Source: Setomelanomma holmii
Taxonomy: Eukaryota > Ascomycota > Dothideomycetes > Pleosporales > Phaeosphaeriaceae
Assembly (NCBI GenBank): GCA_010015745.1
Contig: ML978160.1
Span: forward strand, 496,001 to 560,000
Direction of reading: 5' to 3'
DNA length: 64,000 nt
Translations under genes and position numbers: made by a program
Notes under the pieces: model-generated
The model's input: the letters and a program-made list of their open reading frames with translations, nothing else
What the model was told of the DNA's origin: nothing
Databases searched by the model: none
In this document: in pieces, positions 10,026 through 19,924 of the stretch
Position numbering within the stretch: the stretch's first letter is position 1
How the letters are laid out: every line of letters begins with the position of its first letter

Positions 10026-11414
10026 TCACGTCCTCTTCTTACTCTTCCCGCCCTTGCGCTTCCTCTCACCATCCCTCCCGATAGCAGTTCCCATGACATT
10101 CGTGACTGGTACTGGTTGTGGTATGACCTCAACCGCAGCAGCACCGTGAAACTCTTCAGGATCCGGCATGAAAGCACCTGAATACGACGCCTGTGGCATG
10201 ACAGGGTCAGAGTAGCTTGGCTGGGTGGTAGGTACAGTAGCCGTCCGCTGGATAGGCACGGGGATACGGCGCGGCATCGAGGTATAGCTTGCTTCCGAAG
10301 GCGGCGCGCTTGGCCTTCGGGTGTACTGAAGTTGTGGGGACGGCTGAGAAGACGAAGATGTCGGACTGAAGCTGTGATACTGATATGGCTCGATCGGGAA
10401 CGGTATAAGCTTGGGCGGCTGTGTTGAAGAGGAACGAGAATGCGGCCCCGCATCCTCGTATGAAGTCTGTTGGCTTGCAGCTGGACGCCCTTGCCTTGTA
10501 GGTGTGGCGGACCGATACGCATATGAAGGAGCTGCAAAGGCCCCAGGAAATGCTCCAGGTACCTCTCGTGGCATCTCCCACGGCGGTGCCATACGTGGAG
10601 GAGCATGATATGCTTGACTGTTACCAGATGCAGAGCGCGACGACGGTCGAGATGGAGGCTCCGCGTCTCGTGCAAGGCTGCCTTGATAGGGGTTGATGGG
10701 AGTATACATCGGCTGTCCATCTGGTCCGGGCACAACGAAGCCAGGCGGAACCTGACTCGAACCGCTTGATACAGTAGAGACAGCCCGTTTCCGACTTGTT
10801 GGCTTCTCTTTCTTAGGCTTGGAGCTGAAGAGAGATGTTCGCTGGCTCTTCTTCGACTTGGACTCTCTTGAACTTGAATGACCATGGCGTCCAGTATCGG
10901 CGCTCAGCATACTAGCTGTATCGTCCAGTACCGGAGAGCGTGACATTGGCTGGGGACGCGCTGCAGGCGACCTTGACCCATGAAGTCTCGACTGATAAGC
11001 CTCGATCTCTTCTGCACTAAGTTGCACGTCTGAGTTACCCGCGGCACGGGCTACTCGGATCTTGTCCAAGACCCTCTGAAAGAGCAGTTCTTCGAACTCG
11101 GCCTGAGAGACAGCTTCCCCAGCTTTGTCGAAATAGCCTTCGTCCTCTTCGTGCACATCGTAATCAGGCTCGTAAGGTACGCCTCCCAATGCAGATGCCC
11201 GTTGCTCCCATGCTCTTATGTCCATATCATTAAAATAAAGCTCGTCCGGATTCAATCGCTTGCCACTGGAAACCTGTTGCGAACCATGGTCTAATAACAC
11301 GCCGTTCTTTTCGTCGTCACTATCGAGTTCTTGAAATCTATACACGTCCTCCTCGACCCCTTCGTAGTACCTCCCCACATCTGTCGCCCCCGGTGGTCTT
11401 CCCCATGAGGGCAT
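10026..11414 (-). CDS. conserved disordered protein of unknown function
   Basis: Starting at the ATG at 11414 (MPSWGRPPGATDVGRYYEG) this is a 462-aa intronless protein. The N-terminal 150 residues are acidic and probably folded (EEDVYRFQELDSDDEK, then a helical EFEELLFQRVLDKIRVARAAG). The rest is Ser/Pro/Tyr-rich low complexity with many Arg and Lys, ending in a basic tail (RKRKGGKSKKRT). No domain is recognised. Its start codon lies only 26 bp downstream of the YIP3 stop on the same strand, so its leader and promoter must overlap the YIP3 coding region unless the two share a transcript. The open frame extends further upstream in a different frame from YIP3; the MPSW start is chosen because upstream codons overlap YIP3. 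Confidence 0.65.
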   Translation of the reverse strand: MPSWGRPPGATDVGRYYEGVEEDVYRFQELDSDDEKNGVLLDHGSQQVSSGKRLNPDELYFNDMDIRAWEQRASALGGVPYEPDYDVHEEDEGYFDKAGEAVSQAEFEELLFQRVLDKIRVARAAGNSDVQLSAEEIEAYQSRLHGSRSPAARPQPMSRSPVLDDTASMLSADTGRHGHSSSRESKSKKSQRTSLFSSKPKKEKPTSRKRAVSTVSSGSSQVPPGFVVPGPDGQPMYTPINPYQGSLARDAEPPSRPSSRSASGNSQAYHAPPRMAPPWEMPREVPGAFPGAFAAPSYAYRSATPTRQGRPAASQQTSYEDAGPHSRSSSTQPPKLIPFPIEPYQYHSFSPTSSSSQPSPQLQYTRRPSAPPSEASYTSMPRRIPVPIQRTATVPTTQPSYSDPVMPQASYSGAFMPDPEEFHGAAAVEVIPQPVPVTNVMGTAIGRDGERKRKGGKSKKRT

Positions 11415-11440
11415 AGTGTAAGGAGCTCGCGGCCGACCAC

Positions 11441-12073
11441 TTAGACCGCCTCCTCTGAAAAAGCTGACTCGATTGGTTTGTCGAGGAAGGCGGCGTGGCC
11501 GAGGATGGTCACGCCAGAGGCTCCAATGAGCCAGAGCACCGTGGTGAAGGGAGACGCCCACAGGCCCAGGGGGATGGCAATGACGAAGAGTGTCGTGTAA
11601 AGCTGGGATGTGGATGCGCGCCACGTGCCGAGCTGCAGGTCATTGCCTTCGAGCTTGCCGATGCCGTACATACCACCGACGACGAAACAGATGACGAAGA
11701 GCAACACCAGATTGGTGAGCAGGCTGTATATGCTGAGCATGACGAAGACGGCGGCATAGTTGCTGGAGAAGTAGCCTAGGTTGTAGTTCACTCTGCTCTG
11801 GACCTCGCTGAAGTTGGCGGGCTTGGAGACGCGCTTGACATCGAGGAACTCGGAGATGGGTCGCAAGTTCGCGAAGCGTGAGGATACAGATGTATTGCGC
11901 AGGCCATCGAAGCGACCGCCGAGTCTGGACGTCAAGGCGTCGATGGGAATGCTGAAGCGCGACATGATGTTGGTGGAGTTTGCAGTCTCTCGCGGAGGTG
12001 ACGGAGGCTGCGGAGTGTTGTCAGGAGGCAGGAAAGGCTGCTGCTGGGCTTCGAGATCTGCGGCGGAGGTCAT
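11441..12073 (-). CDS. YIP3: PRA1-family membrane protein Yip3
   Basis: A prenylated Rab acceptor family protein acting in ER-to-Golgi Rab cycling. It is 210 aa from the ATG at 12073 (MTSAADLEAQQQ, good ACCATGA context); the longer open frame begins only with a TTG. The Pro/Gln-rich N-terminus is followed by the family signature RPISEFLDVKRVSKPANF and VNYNLGYFSSNYAAVF. Two long hydrophobic hairpins follow (about residues 108-140 and 165-200), typical of PRA1 proteins. No intron is needed. It is divergent from ERJ5, another secretory-pathway gene, 587 bp away. Confidence 0.9.
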   Translation of the reverse strand: MTSAADLEAQQQPFLPPDNTPQPPSPPRETANSTNIMSRFSIPIDALTSRLGGRFDGLRNTSVSSRFANLRPISEFLDVKRVSKPANFSEVQSRVNYNLGYFSSNYAAVFVMLSIYSLLTNLVLLFVICFVVGGMYGIGKLEGNDLQLGTWRASTSQLYTTLFVIAIPLGLWASPFTTVLWLIGASGVTILGHAAFLDKPIESAFSEEAV

Positions 12074-12660
12074 GGTCAGCGGGTGAAATTGTTGAATCAA
12101 GGGCGATGCTGCTGCGATGTGGCCTCTAGGCAGTGAAATTCTTCAGGGTATGATATGGAAAGTTGCTGCCTTACGGTGCGGGTGAGAGTCGCAGAAGAAC
12201 GGCAGAGCTGACGCGGCCGGTACGAGAGAGTACGGAGAGCGTAGAGTGAGGGTGAGAGCGTGCGTGTCGAGTGTTGAGATGAATGCTTGACTTTAGTAGC
12301 CCCTGCCCTGCCGCGAGTCCGCGAATCTCAGGGACCAGGCGCGCAAGCCACACAGAACGCGCAGACCACCGGGCACGCCTCAGCCTCACATGCTGAAGCC
12401 ACCTTTCACGTCGGACATTCTGGCGAGGAAAGCGAGTTGGCGCAGAGGGAAAGCCGCAACCACGGCCAACGGCAGCAGACAGTCTTTATCCCCTTAGTAC
12501 CGTGTCCTCTTCCAACCGGTCAGGCTTGATTGGGCCACGTTCAGTTCCTCTAGCGGTTCACCGCACTACAAGCGTACCGGACGCACAAGCCTGCAGCCTT
12601 CCTATCACCTGCAGGGCCGTCTCCCAGCTGCGACGACTTTTTCTCGCAACACCGCCAACC
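12074..12660. promoter_or_regulatory. shared promoter of YIP3 and ERJ5
   Basis: 587 bp between two divergent start codons. It contains GC-rich stretches and no credible ORF. Both flanking products act in the early secretory pathway, so common control is possible but not shown. Confidence 0.4.
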
Positions 12661-14038
12661 ATGAGGCCCAACGCGCTGCTGCTGCTGGCCGTGTGCCTGT
12701 TCGTCGCATTCGCCGCTGCCTGGACAAAAGAAGGTGTGTGCCGCCAATTGCGTCCCTTAGCATACGTTGCCCGTTTTCGGCAGTGCTGCGACACTTTTTG
12801 TGGCCATGCAGTCTCCCCACATGGTCGCATTGAGCTAGAGCTGCGAGCTTGCTGACATCGGACGACAGACCACGAGATCTTCCGCCTCCGCGACGAGGTC
12901 GCCGCCGCCGAGGGCAGCAATGTCACCTTCTACGACCTCCTCGGCGTCAAGCCCAGCGCATCGCAGGATGAGCTGAACAAGGGCTTCCGCAAGAAGTCTG
13001 CACAGCTTCACCCCGACAAGGCCCGCCAGAAGTTCATCACCGACTACCAGAAGCAGAACAAGAAGAAGGGGCAGACTCCTGGCGTCAAGATCAGCAAGCG
13101 CCCATCTGAGAAGCAGATCCAGGCCCACGTCAAGAAGGTTACAGTAAGCTACCAGAGGCTGCAGGTCATCTCGGACATTCTCAAGGGCCCTGAGCGCGAG
13201 CGATACGATCACTTCCTGAGGAATGGCTTCCCAACATGGAGAGGCACCGGATACTACTACCAGCGTTTCCGTCCTGGTCTCGGCTCGGTGCTGCTCGGTG
13301 TCTTGGTTGTCATGGGCGGAGGCATGCACTACTTTGCGCTGCTCATGGGCTGGAGGCGTCGTAGGGAGTTCGTCCAGCGCTACATCCGTCACGCTCGTAA
13401 GACAGCTTGGGGCGATGAGAGTGCCATCCAGGGCGTTCCAGGAGTGGAGCCGGTCAACACCCAGCAATGGCATGACCAGGAAAAGGACAAGGATTCCTCT
13501 GACGAATTCGTGCCGCGCAACCGCCGCGAGAAGCGTGCCATGGACAAGGAAAACAAGAAGGGCAAAAAGACACAGGCCGCTAGGGTCGCCCGCTCAAGTG
13601 GCATCAGCACGCCTGTTGAGGCAGAGCTCACCTCTGGACCGCAAGGAGCCAAGAAGCGCATAGTAGCGGAGAACGGGAAGGTCCTCATTGTGGACTCCGT
13701 CGGCAATGTCTTCCTCGAGGAGGAGACGGAAGACGGCATGAAGGGAGAGTTCCTGCTTGATGTATGTGTTTGGTCATGTGTCGCAAGGCTCAGCTAACAA
13801 TCAGCAGCCTGATGAGGAGCCCCAACCCACCATCTTCGACACACTGCTCTTCAAACTCCCAAAGTTCGCCTACAACCAGTCCGTTGGTCGAATCCTTGGC
13901 AAGAAAGAGCTCATCGATGAGCCGTTGATGGAGTCATCTGATCTACCCGAGGAAGAAGCCATTCTACAGAACGCGACTGCACCGAATCTCAATGGCGAGG
14001 CACGAAAGCGCAAGGCGAAGGCGAGACAAGCGAGGTAG
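12661..14038 (+). CDS. ERJ5: ER membrane J-protein Erj5
   Basis: A type I ER membrane co-chaperone for the Hsp70 Kar2/BiP. Exons are 12661-12733, 12869-13761 and 13805-14038 (399 aa). A signal peptide (MRPNALLLLAVCLFVAFAAAW) is followed by a J domain (FYDLLGVKPSASQDELNKGF, then HPD in QLHPDKAR) and a single transmembrane segment near residue 180 (GSVLLGVLVVMGGGMHYFALL). The cytosolic tail is basic (NRREKRAMDKENKKGKKTQ). Intron 1 is long for this window (135 bp). Intron 2 (43 bp, GTATGT donor, GCTAAC branch) ends in a tandem CAGCAG acceptor, so proteins with or without one Gln are both possible. Confidence 0.9.
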
Positions 14039-14505
14039 ACTCGTTTGATTGGAGTTTGACCAGAGCATCCGAACAATGTTAGAAACATCTCGTTGCATCG
14101 TAAGCATTCAAAAGCACGGATTACTTCTTGCAGGATTTGGGAGATAAAAGTCGTCGCATCTTTAGCGTATGCATCAGGATGGGTGGCTTAGACAGGGAAC
14201 TTAAAGGTGTCTGGAACTGATGTTGTTGCTTCCCATTTGCGCTTGAAGTCTTGAGCAACCATTCAACAAAGCATAGCATAGTTCCATTGCAATTGCCCTC
14301 GCAGTGGCCTCGCCCTACAGATGCCTTGACATGTCATGGATTCTCTGCATATAATTTTACAGCACTCATCTGACTCTTATGTCCAAACGAGCAGCTTGAC
14401 TGGCATTCGAATTGCTTACGCTCGAATCACGCAATCCCTCAAAGTGGATCATCCGCCGGCCCCTCGCAGTAAAGATCGTTCCTGGCGACCGACTCTCCAA
14501 TCCCC
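14039..14505. other. intergenic
   Basis: 3' flank of ERJ5 and upstream region of the FKBP gene; no gene or repeat recognised. Confidence 0.45.
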
Positions 14506-15204
14506 ATGCCGCGATTGCCTGCCCTTGCAGCAACCAACGCGGCTGTGCGGCGATCCCTCCAAACGCTCGAGCTACCCCACCACGCCTTCTTCTCCGCCAC
14601 CTCAGCACCACTCCCAATGCTCCGACCTTTCACAAACTTCTCCCGTCCACTCCGACAAGCCGCTCCTACCGCCCTCCGCACTCTCAGCTCCACAGCATCC
14701 ACAATGGGCGTCCAGAAGACCATCATCTCTGAGGGCAACGGCCCCAGCCCCCAGAAGGGCGACAGCGTTACTATGGAGTACACCGGCTGGCTGCGCACCC
14801 CGGGCAAGCCTGAAGAGAAGGGCAAGCAGTTTGACAGCACGAGTGACCGTGGCAGCTTCCAGACAGCCATTGGTGTCGGTCGCGTCATCAAGGGTTCGTA
14901 AGAACGGTGTAGAGGACATGTCAGATTGCTGACACATGTGCAGGCTGGGACGAGGGCGTCGTGCAGATGAAGCTTGGCGAAATCGCACGCTTGGATATCT
15001 CGAGCGACTTTGCCTACGGCAGCCAGTAAGTTCGGGCATGTGTGTTGTTGAAAGTGCCATGACTGACTTCACTGCAGGGAGTTCCCTGGTCTCATTCCCC
15101 CGAACTCGGATCTTATCTTGTACGTTCACGAACTCGCGTAAATGGCATGGCAGAACGACTGCTAACAATAACACAGCGAGGTTGAGCTCAAGAAGATCAA
15201 CTAG
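14506..15204 (+). CDS. FPR1: FK506-binding prolyl isomerase with alternative N-termini
   Basis: An FKBP12-type peptidyl-prolyl cis-trans isomerase. Exons are 14506-14893, 14944-15025, 15078-15119 and 15177-15204. From the ATG at 14704 (MGVQKTIISEGNG) the product is a 113-aa cytosolic FKBP. Active-site residues are present: Tyr in VTMEYTGWL, FDST, VIKGWDEG, the FAYGS Tyr and GLIPPNSDLIFEVELKKIN. In-frame ATGs at 14617 (MLRPFTNFSRPLRQAAPTAL) and 14506 (MPRLPALAATNAAVRRS) add Arg/Ala/Ser-rich, acid-free extensions that look like mitochondrial presequences (142 or 179 aa). One gene may therefore serve cytosol and mitochondria. The first intron uses a GTTCGT donor; the nearby GTAAGA would break the frame. 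Confidence 0.88.
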
Positions 15205-16505
15205 GTTGTTGAAAAGCATGGCGTAGAAGCGTCCTGCGCATCGAGTGCTGTCCTGATGCATTATCATCACCCGTTATAGGAGTCGATATATCCATACTGG
15301 AAGCGCGATGTATGTCGATAGAGCACATGAATCAAAACGATTTGCTCAAACAAAGTACAACTATATTCCTTCTCTGTGTCGCAAGCTCTAACGCCGGGAT
15401 GAATTACAGCAACCTAGCTAGTCTGGCAGCTCTATGACTAGCCATGACCTTTCATTCTTCGCGACCTTGAAACGGATGTACAATCTGACAGTTGTCCTGT
15501 TGGATAAGGGTTGAGTGTGAGACGCACCACAGGACAAAACAAGATGGTCGTCTTCTCCTGTGGGTTGTGGCCAAACCGATACCTGGAGAACGGCAGCGTC
15601 GATTTCCACACACCTGATCCATAAAGGCGCCGCTCCGTGCACCTCGCTATAGCACGCACGCTACTCAATCCTCCACTGACCCCCGGTATGAAGCATCGAT
15701 ACTAAAGTACCATAGGGTCATTGAGTGATAGCGTGACATTATCATTTCCTTTAAACCATCCCGTTAACCTTCGATGATTAACTCGTCTTGACTGGAATAT
15801 TCGCAAGACGCATTTGTAGAGAGATAAGGATGTGGCTATTCAATAGAGAACATCAAGGTCTTTTATATCTTGTTGGATCGTACTGCAAACCTGTTCTTTT
15901 GAAGTTGTACGCGGGGAAAATTTGGTGAATCTCGCGTTGATAATCCTGGCCAAACAGCCATGGTATGCAGAAGACGGACAAACACATATGACACTATCGG
16001 AGCGCAGTCATAACTCTCTGCTGTTGTTGAAAGAAGAAGTTTCATTACGTGATGTATGTGAATCGGGCCAAGTTGACTTGGTGGTGGGTAGTAGAGCATT
16101 GGGCAAGGCGGGGCTCAGGCGTGCTCGCGTCTCACTTGCGTAAGCAGTGAAATGCTTCTGACTGAACTCCCACCAGAACAATTTCTCAATTTACGAGGAA
16201 TGGCATTGCATGTCGATCTCCATACAATGAGTCTATCGATTGCTGTCCATGGATACTCTCCGTCCTTTAGCAGATCCACAATTGCCCATACAAAGATGCA
16301 GGATGTGACATCACGACTGCCACGCGACGGTGCTACTTGCAGTACCCGAGACGGTAGGTTGCACTCTATCACCAAACTTTCCCACTGTATGTTAAATCAA
16401 TCTCCTTTATTAAACTGCGTTCACCTCCCGTCTCCAGCTTCCCGATTAAGACCATTGCTCACGGCAGCCTACAGTTCCCGTATCTCCTTCAATCCCCGGT
16501 TCAAC
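15205..16505. other. 1.3-kb intergenic region
   Basis: Only short ORFs on both strands. An open frame runs into the aldo-keto reductase from 16152 but its composition is unlike protein, so it is probably leader sequence. Confidence 0.45.
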
Positions 16506-17411
16506 ATGTCCATAAATACGCTTAGCATAAAATCCACCCTTGCGCTTCCCGACTCGAAGTACAAGATTCCGCAGATAGGCTTCGGCGTTTACCTCTCTCC
16601 ACAAGCCAAATGCGTCAAATCTTGCTTGACAGCACTCGAAGCAGGCTACCGGCACATCGACACGGCGCAATACTACGAGAACGAGGACTCGGTGGGCAAT
16701 GCCCTTCGCGACAGCAAGCTTCCACGTGAGGACGTGTACATCACCACCAAAATACTGAGTGCAGGCTCGGACGCCGGCGCAACATATAAAAAGGTCCTGG
16801 AGAGCGTAGAGAAACTCGCTGGCAAGGATGGCTATGTGGATCTATTCTTGATCCACACACCTAACGGCGGCGCCGGGGCGAGGAAACTCATGTGGCAAGC
16901 TCTTGAGAAAGCCAAGCAGAAAGGCAAAGTGCGAGATATTGGCGTGAGCAACTATGGTATACAACATATGGAGGATATCAAGTCGATAGGCAAGGTTTGG
17001 CCACCAACCGTGAACCAGATCGAGGTACAATCCCCTTCTTTTTTTTTTCCCAGGTTAAACTACGTCTAACACCCACAGCTCCACCCCTGGTGCCAACAGC
17101 GCGAATGCGTCTCATACTGCCAAAAGAACAACATCATCATCGAAGCTTACTGCCCGCTCGTCCGCAACGAAAAAGCAAACGACAAGACCCTGCGCAGCAT
17201 ATGCGAGAAGCACAATGTTGGAACGAATCAGGTTCTAGTGCGCTGGAGTCTGCAGAAGGGCTTCGTGCCGCTGCCGAAAAGCGATACGCCGAGTCGAATC
17301 GTGAGTAATGCTGATGTGTATGGGTTTGAGCTGGATGAGGAGGATATGGAGAGGCTGGATGGGCTGGATGAGGGTGACAAGGGCGCGATTGTGCAGGCTG
17401 TTAGTAATTAG
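16506..17411 (+). CDS. aldo-keto reductase
   Basis: An NADPH-dependent reductase of aldehydes or ketones, AKR superfamily. Exons are 16506-17024 and 17079-17411 (283 aa); the 54-bp intron has a GTACAA donor and poly-T plus CACAG acceptor. Signature blocks: IPQIGFGVYLS, GYRHIDTAQYYENE (catalytic Asp and Tyr), ITTKI (catalytic Lys), DLFLIHTPN (His), IGVSNYGI, and the cofactor-binding end FVPLPKSDTPSRIVSN. The length is near the short end of the AKR range, as for fungal AKR3/AKR5-like enzymes. Substrate is unknown; there is no biosynthetic neighbour. The start at MSINTLSIK is chosen because upstream codons look noncoding. Confidence 0.85.
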
Positions 17412-17559
17412 TGAGAGGGGGTTGCGAGTTGTAGGAGTGTCATGGTTGGGGATCGTTGGAGATCTTTGTGGAGTTCTGACAGGTTGACGTTAGACTGATA
17501 TCGCCCACAATTGAGTTCGTCAATCTCTTCTGGCGGCGCCAACTGCCCCTGATACCGCT

Positions 17560-18285
17560 AAAGTTGGCGTTGAGATCAAGAACGAGCAAAACGCTACTCC
17601 CGCGCCCAGTTCCAGCCGCCCCTGCACCCAAAAAGAACAGGAAGGTCAAAACATAAATAGAGAAGCGTACCGCCAAACAGGACTACCGCCCGAATCCTTT
17701 CAATGGTGCATCATTGTCTTGGATGCGGAGGAAAGCAATCTGCTGCGCACAGCAGCTTCCGCGACAGGACATGCCCTCTACTTCAGATACGGCATTGTGC
17801 TGCCAGGACATACCGTCTTTGCGAAGGACAAGGACACCCTTGGAATAGCGATGAAGAATGTCCCAGCGCGCATCTGCAAGTCGGAGCACACTATATCTCT
17901 CTGGAGAGTGGTGCCCGCAGGAGAGATCAATACATGCCCAGAATGCGACAAGTCGACCATTCTACAGGACACAGATGTCTTCGTTCTTAGCGAGACTCGT
18001 ATGCTTATTCTGCCCTTCCTCATACAAGTGGACAAGGAGGGTGAAATCTGCACAGAAAACAGCGAACTCGCCCAACAGCCAAACCACATCAATGGGTTGA
18101 GGGACAGAAGGCGCGCGAGTTGCGCGACGTGTCTTTCAGGCTTGCGGTGGGATCGTGCTGGAAGGTGTCAAGCAGGTTGGATGTTTTGGGGGAAAAATCT
18201 TGGAGCGCTGAAGACCTACCGGTATAAACATTCGTCACGCAAACCAGACTTCAAAAGCAGCTGTATACCTTGGCGATTCACTTAA
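17560..18285 (+). CDS. possible hypothetical gene, unresolved start
   Basis: A frame open from about 17530 to the stop at 18285 reads like protein in its middle (ALYFRYGIVLPGHTVFAKDK, SLWRVVPAGEINTCPECDK with a CPEC metal-ligand-like pair). No in-frame ATG was found upstream, so an earlier exon would be required. The opposite strand is also partly open. I do not recognise the family. Confidence 0.3.
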   Translation, partial: KVGVEIKNEQNATPAPSSSRPCTQKEQEGQNINREAYRQTGLPPESFQWCIIVLDAEESNLLRTAASATGHALYFRYGIVLPGHTVFAKDKDTLGIAMKNVPARICKSEHTISLWRVVPAGEINTCPECDKSTILQDTDVFVLSETRMLILPFLIQVDKEGEICTENSELAQQPNHINGLRDRRRASCATCLSGLRWDRAGRCQAGWMFWGKNLGALKTYRYKHSSRKPDFKSSCIPWRFT

Positions 18286-18801
18286 CACTATAATGACTGC
18301 AGAGAGACAAAAAGTTTCAGCCATATTCAAATCGAGCAGTGTCGTCGATGAACGGGGTCTACTCATCACTTATATCGCTCAACGAAGAGCACCAAGAGCT
18401 TGACTTCAAAGCAAAACCTCCTCGCCATGATAATATAGAGCTCATGATACTGCCTCAACGAAGCGTGGTGTATCATCCACTGTCCAAATCTCGAATACTA
18501 TATGCATGTTACTACGCCTTCTCATTTCCGGTGGGAGACGGCTGAAGGCTCTCGCGAATATCAACTAGGAGAGCGACAAGTATATAAGGTACTGAAGGCC
18601 TCCTAGCATCTACAATCCACGTGCTATCAGCTTGCCAGAGTTGCGCGAAGGACACGTCCCTCCTGGAAAATACATATTGAAACATACGCTCTAGTGTGCT
18701 ATTGTAGCTGAACAAGTGCGGTACACCTTGTTTCTTCGACGCTGCTGTTGAATATCTAGTAGGTGGACATGAAAGAGAAAAATGGATGAAGATTACTAGA
18801 T
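18286..18801. other. intergenic
   Basis: No convincing gene; short ORFs only. Confidence 0.35.
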
Positions 18802-19568
18802 TTAGAACACCCAGTGCATAATTGAGAGGTGACAGAAGTAGCTGTGTACCCTCTGATCACGCCTCTGTCGTCCAGATCTTCTTGCGGTATTTCCAGACTC
18901 GTCCTTAGAGGCATTCTCACCCAGGCCATCGTCCATGTGGGTATCCTCTTGTGTGTTGAAGTCGAAACCTCCATTTGTTGCCTTGCCAGCATCCTTGGTC
19001 GGTTCATCTAGGTGAGAACTGCTGCCGTTAATCGGCAGATGATCAGATTGGGGGTTGTCTGTCCGAAGTGCACGAGGTTCAACAATACTACGGAAAGAAA
19101 GACTGATATCGAACACAACCGACTTTGACAACTTTTCACACGGCTCATCGACGAGCAGAATGCATGTCTCAGAGGCAGGCAAAGCATCTTAACCATACCT
19201 GAGCACAGGAGTATTCATAGCTTCAAGACGACAGGGCGGTCACTTCGTCTTAAGTGCACTGAAGACTTCCAGGCTGTCACAATCAGTAACAACGCTAGTG
19301 CAGCGAAGGTCTGCAAGCTGACGTGTTTTAAAACAACAAGAGTGCGCTGACTACCTTCCAGCTGAATGATAGTATTAGAGGAGTGGAAGTTGTCTCTTGA
19401 TTCGCGCAGACGGGCTTTGGATCTGATGCGCGTGGTTGGAAACGATGCGATCAAAAAGTGATCATATAGACATCGCAGAAAGAAATCTGGAGAACGGACA
19501 TTATGACATGAGGTCTCAATAAGAGACTTCTTGTAGTTAGCGATCTCATAAGTCAACGTATATACCAC
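18802..19568 (-). CDS. possible multi-exon hypothetical gene or remnant
   Basis: Two minus-strand blocks have protein-like composition: about 19568-19360 (FFLRCLYDHFLIASFPTTRI, KARLRESRDNFHSSN) and about 19195-18830 (ETCILLVDEPCEKLSKSVVF, then an acidic Asp/Glu/Ser tail). Between them a GTAGTC donor with TTGCAG acceptor joins a short exon (LRCTSVVTDCDSLEVF), but I cannot connect it cleanly to the downstream block or find a clear ATG. It may be an intact gene with undetected exons or a decayed copy. Function is unknown. Confidence 0.35.
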
Positions 19569-19813
19569 TCAATCGGCTCATACTTCGTACAGCATCTCGA
19601 ATCTCTTCAACGTCACACAAGGCGTCCACTCAGCCGAACCTGTCCGGCAGAAATAGGCAAAACTCCACCATCAACCCCCACCTTACCATTGTCTCACGCA
19701 GCCGCCCCACAGCTGCAAATTCTTCACCAAGCCACATGTCCCAGTTTTCACAGGTGTGAATGCTTTTTAATATACCAGCTAATTATCCCGCTGCCATAAA
19801 TCACCAACAACAC
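19569..19813. other. spacer upstream of the tRNA gene
   Basis: 245 bp with no gene seen. Confidence 0.4.
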
Positions 19814-19824
19814 GGTTTTGTAGT

Positions 19825-19879
19825 GTAAGCGCCTTCCAGCCCAATAGTTATAACTTGCCCACACTAATTCACCTCCCAG
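19825..19879 (+). other. 55-bp spliceosomal-intron-like insert in tRNA D arm
   Basis: It begins GTAAGC and ends CCTCCCAG, with ACTAATTC as a consensus-like branch site 14 nt before the end. The length equals that of protein-gene introns in this window. The edges are fixed to within a few bases because TAGTG is repeated on both sides. Precise removal restores the expected TAGTGTAGTGG A-box and D-arm sequence. Confidence 0.7.
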
Positions 19880-19905
19880 GTAGTGGTCATCACTCCGGAT
19901 TCTGA

Positions 19906-19924
19906 TGCATCAGTCAGAAAACCT
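19906..19924 (+). other. canonical tRNA anticodon-loop intron (19 nt)
   Basis: It lies between nucleotides 37 and 38 of tRNA-Gln. Its TCAGAA segment complements the anticodon-loop TTCTGA, as expected for a substrate of the tRNA splicing endonuclease. Confidence 0.8.

Noticed and set aside
10026..11624. 532-codon reading of the disordered protein starting inside YIP3
   Set aside because: The first 70 codons overlap conserved YIP3 coding sequence in another frame and are His/Arg/Pro-rich.
14896..14901. GTAAGA as donor of FKBP intron 1
   Set aside because: It would break the VIKGWDEG block; the GTTCGT donor two bases upstream keeps it.
16152..16505. 118-codon N-terminal extension of the aldo-keto reductase
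   Set aside because: It is in frame, but the sequence is unlike protein and family members begin near MSINTLSIK.
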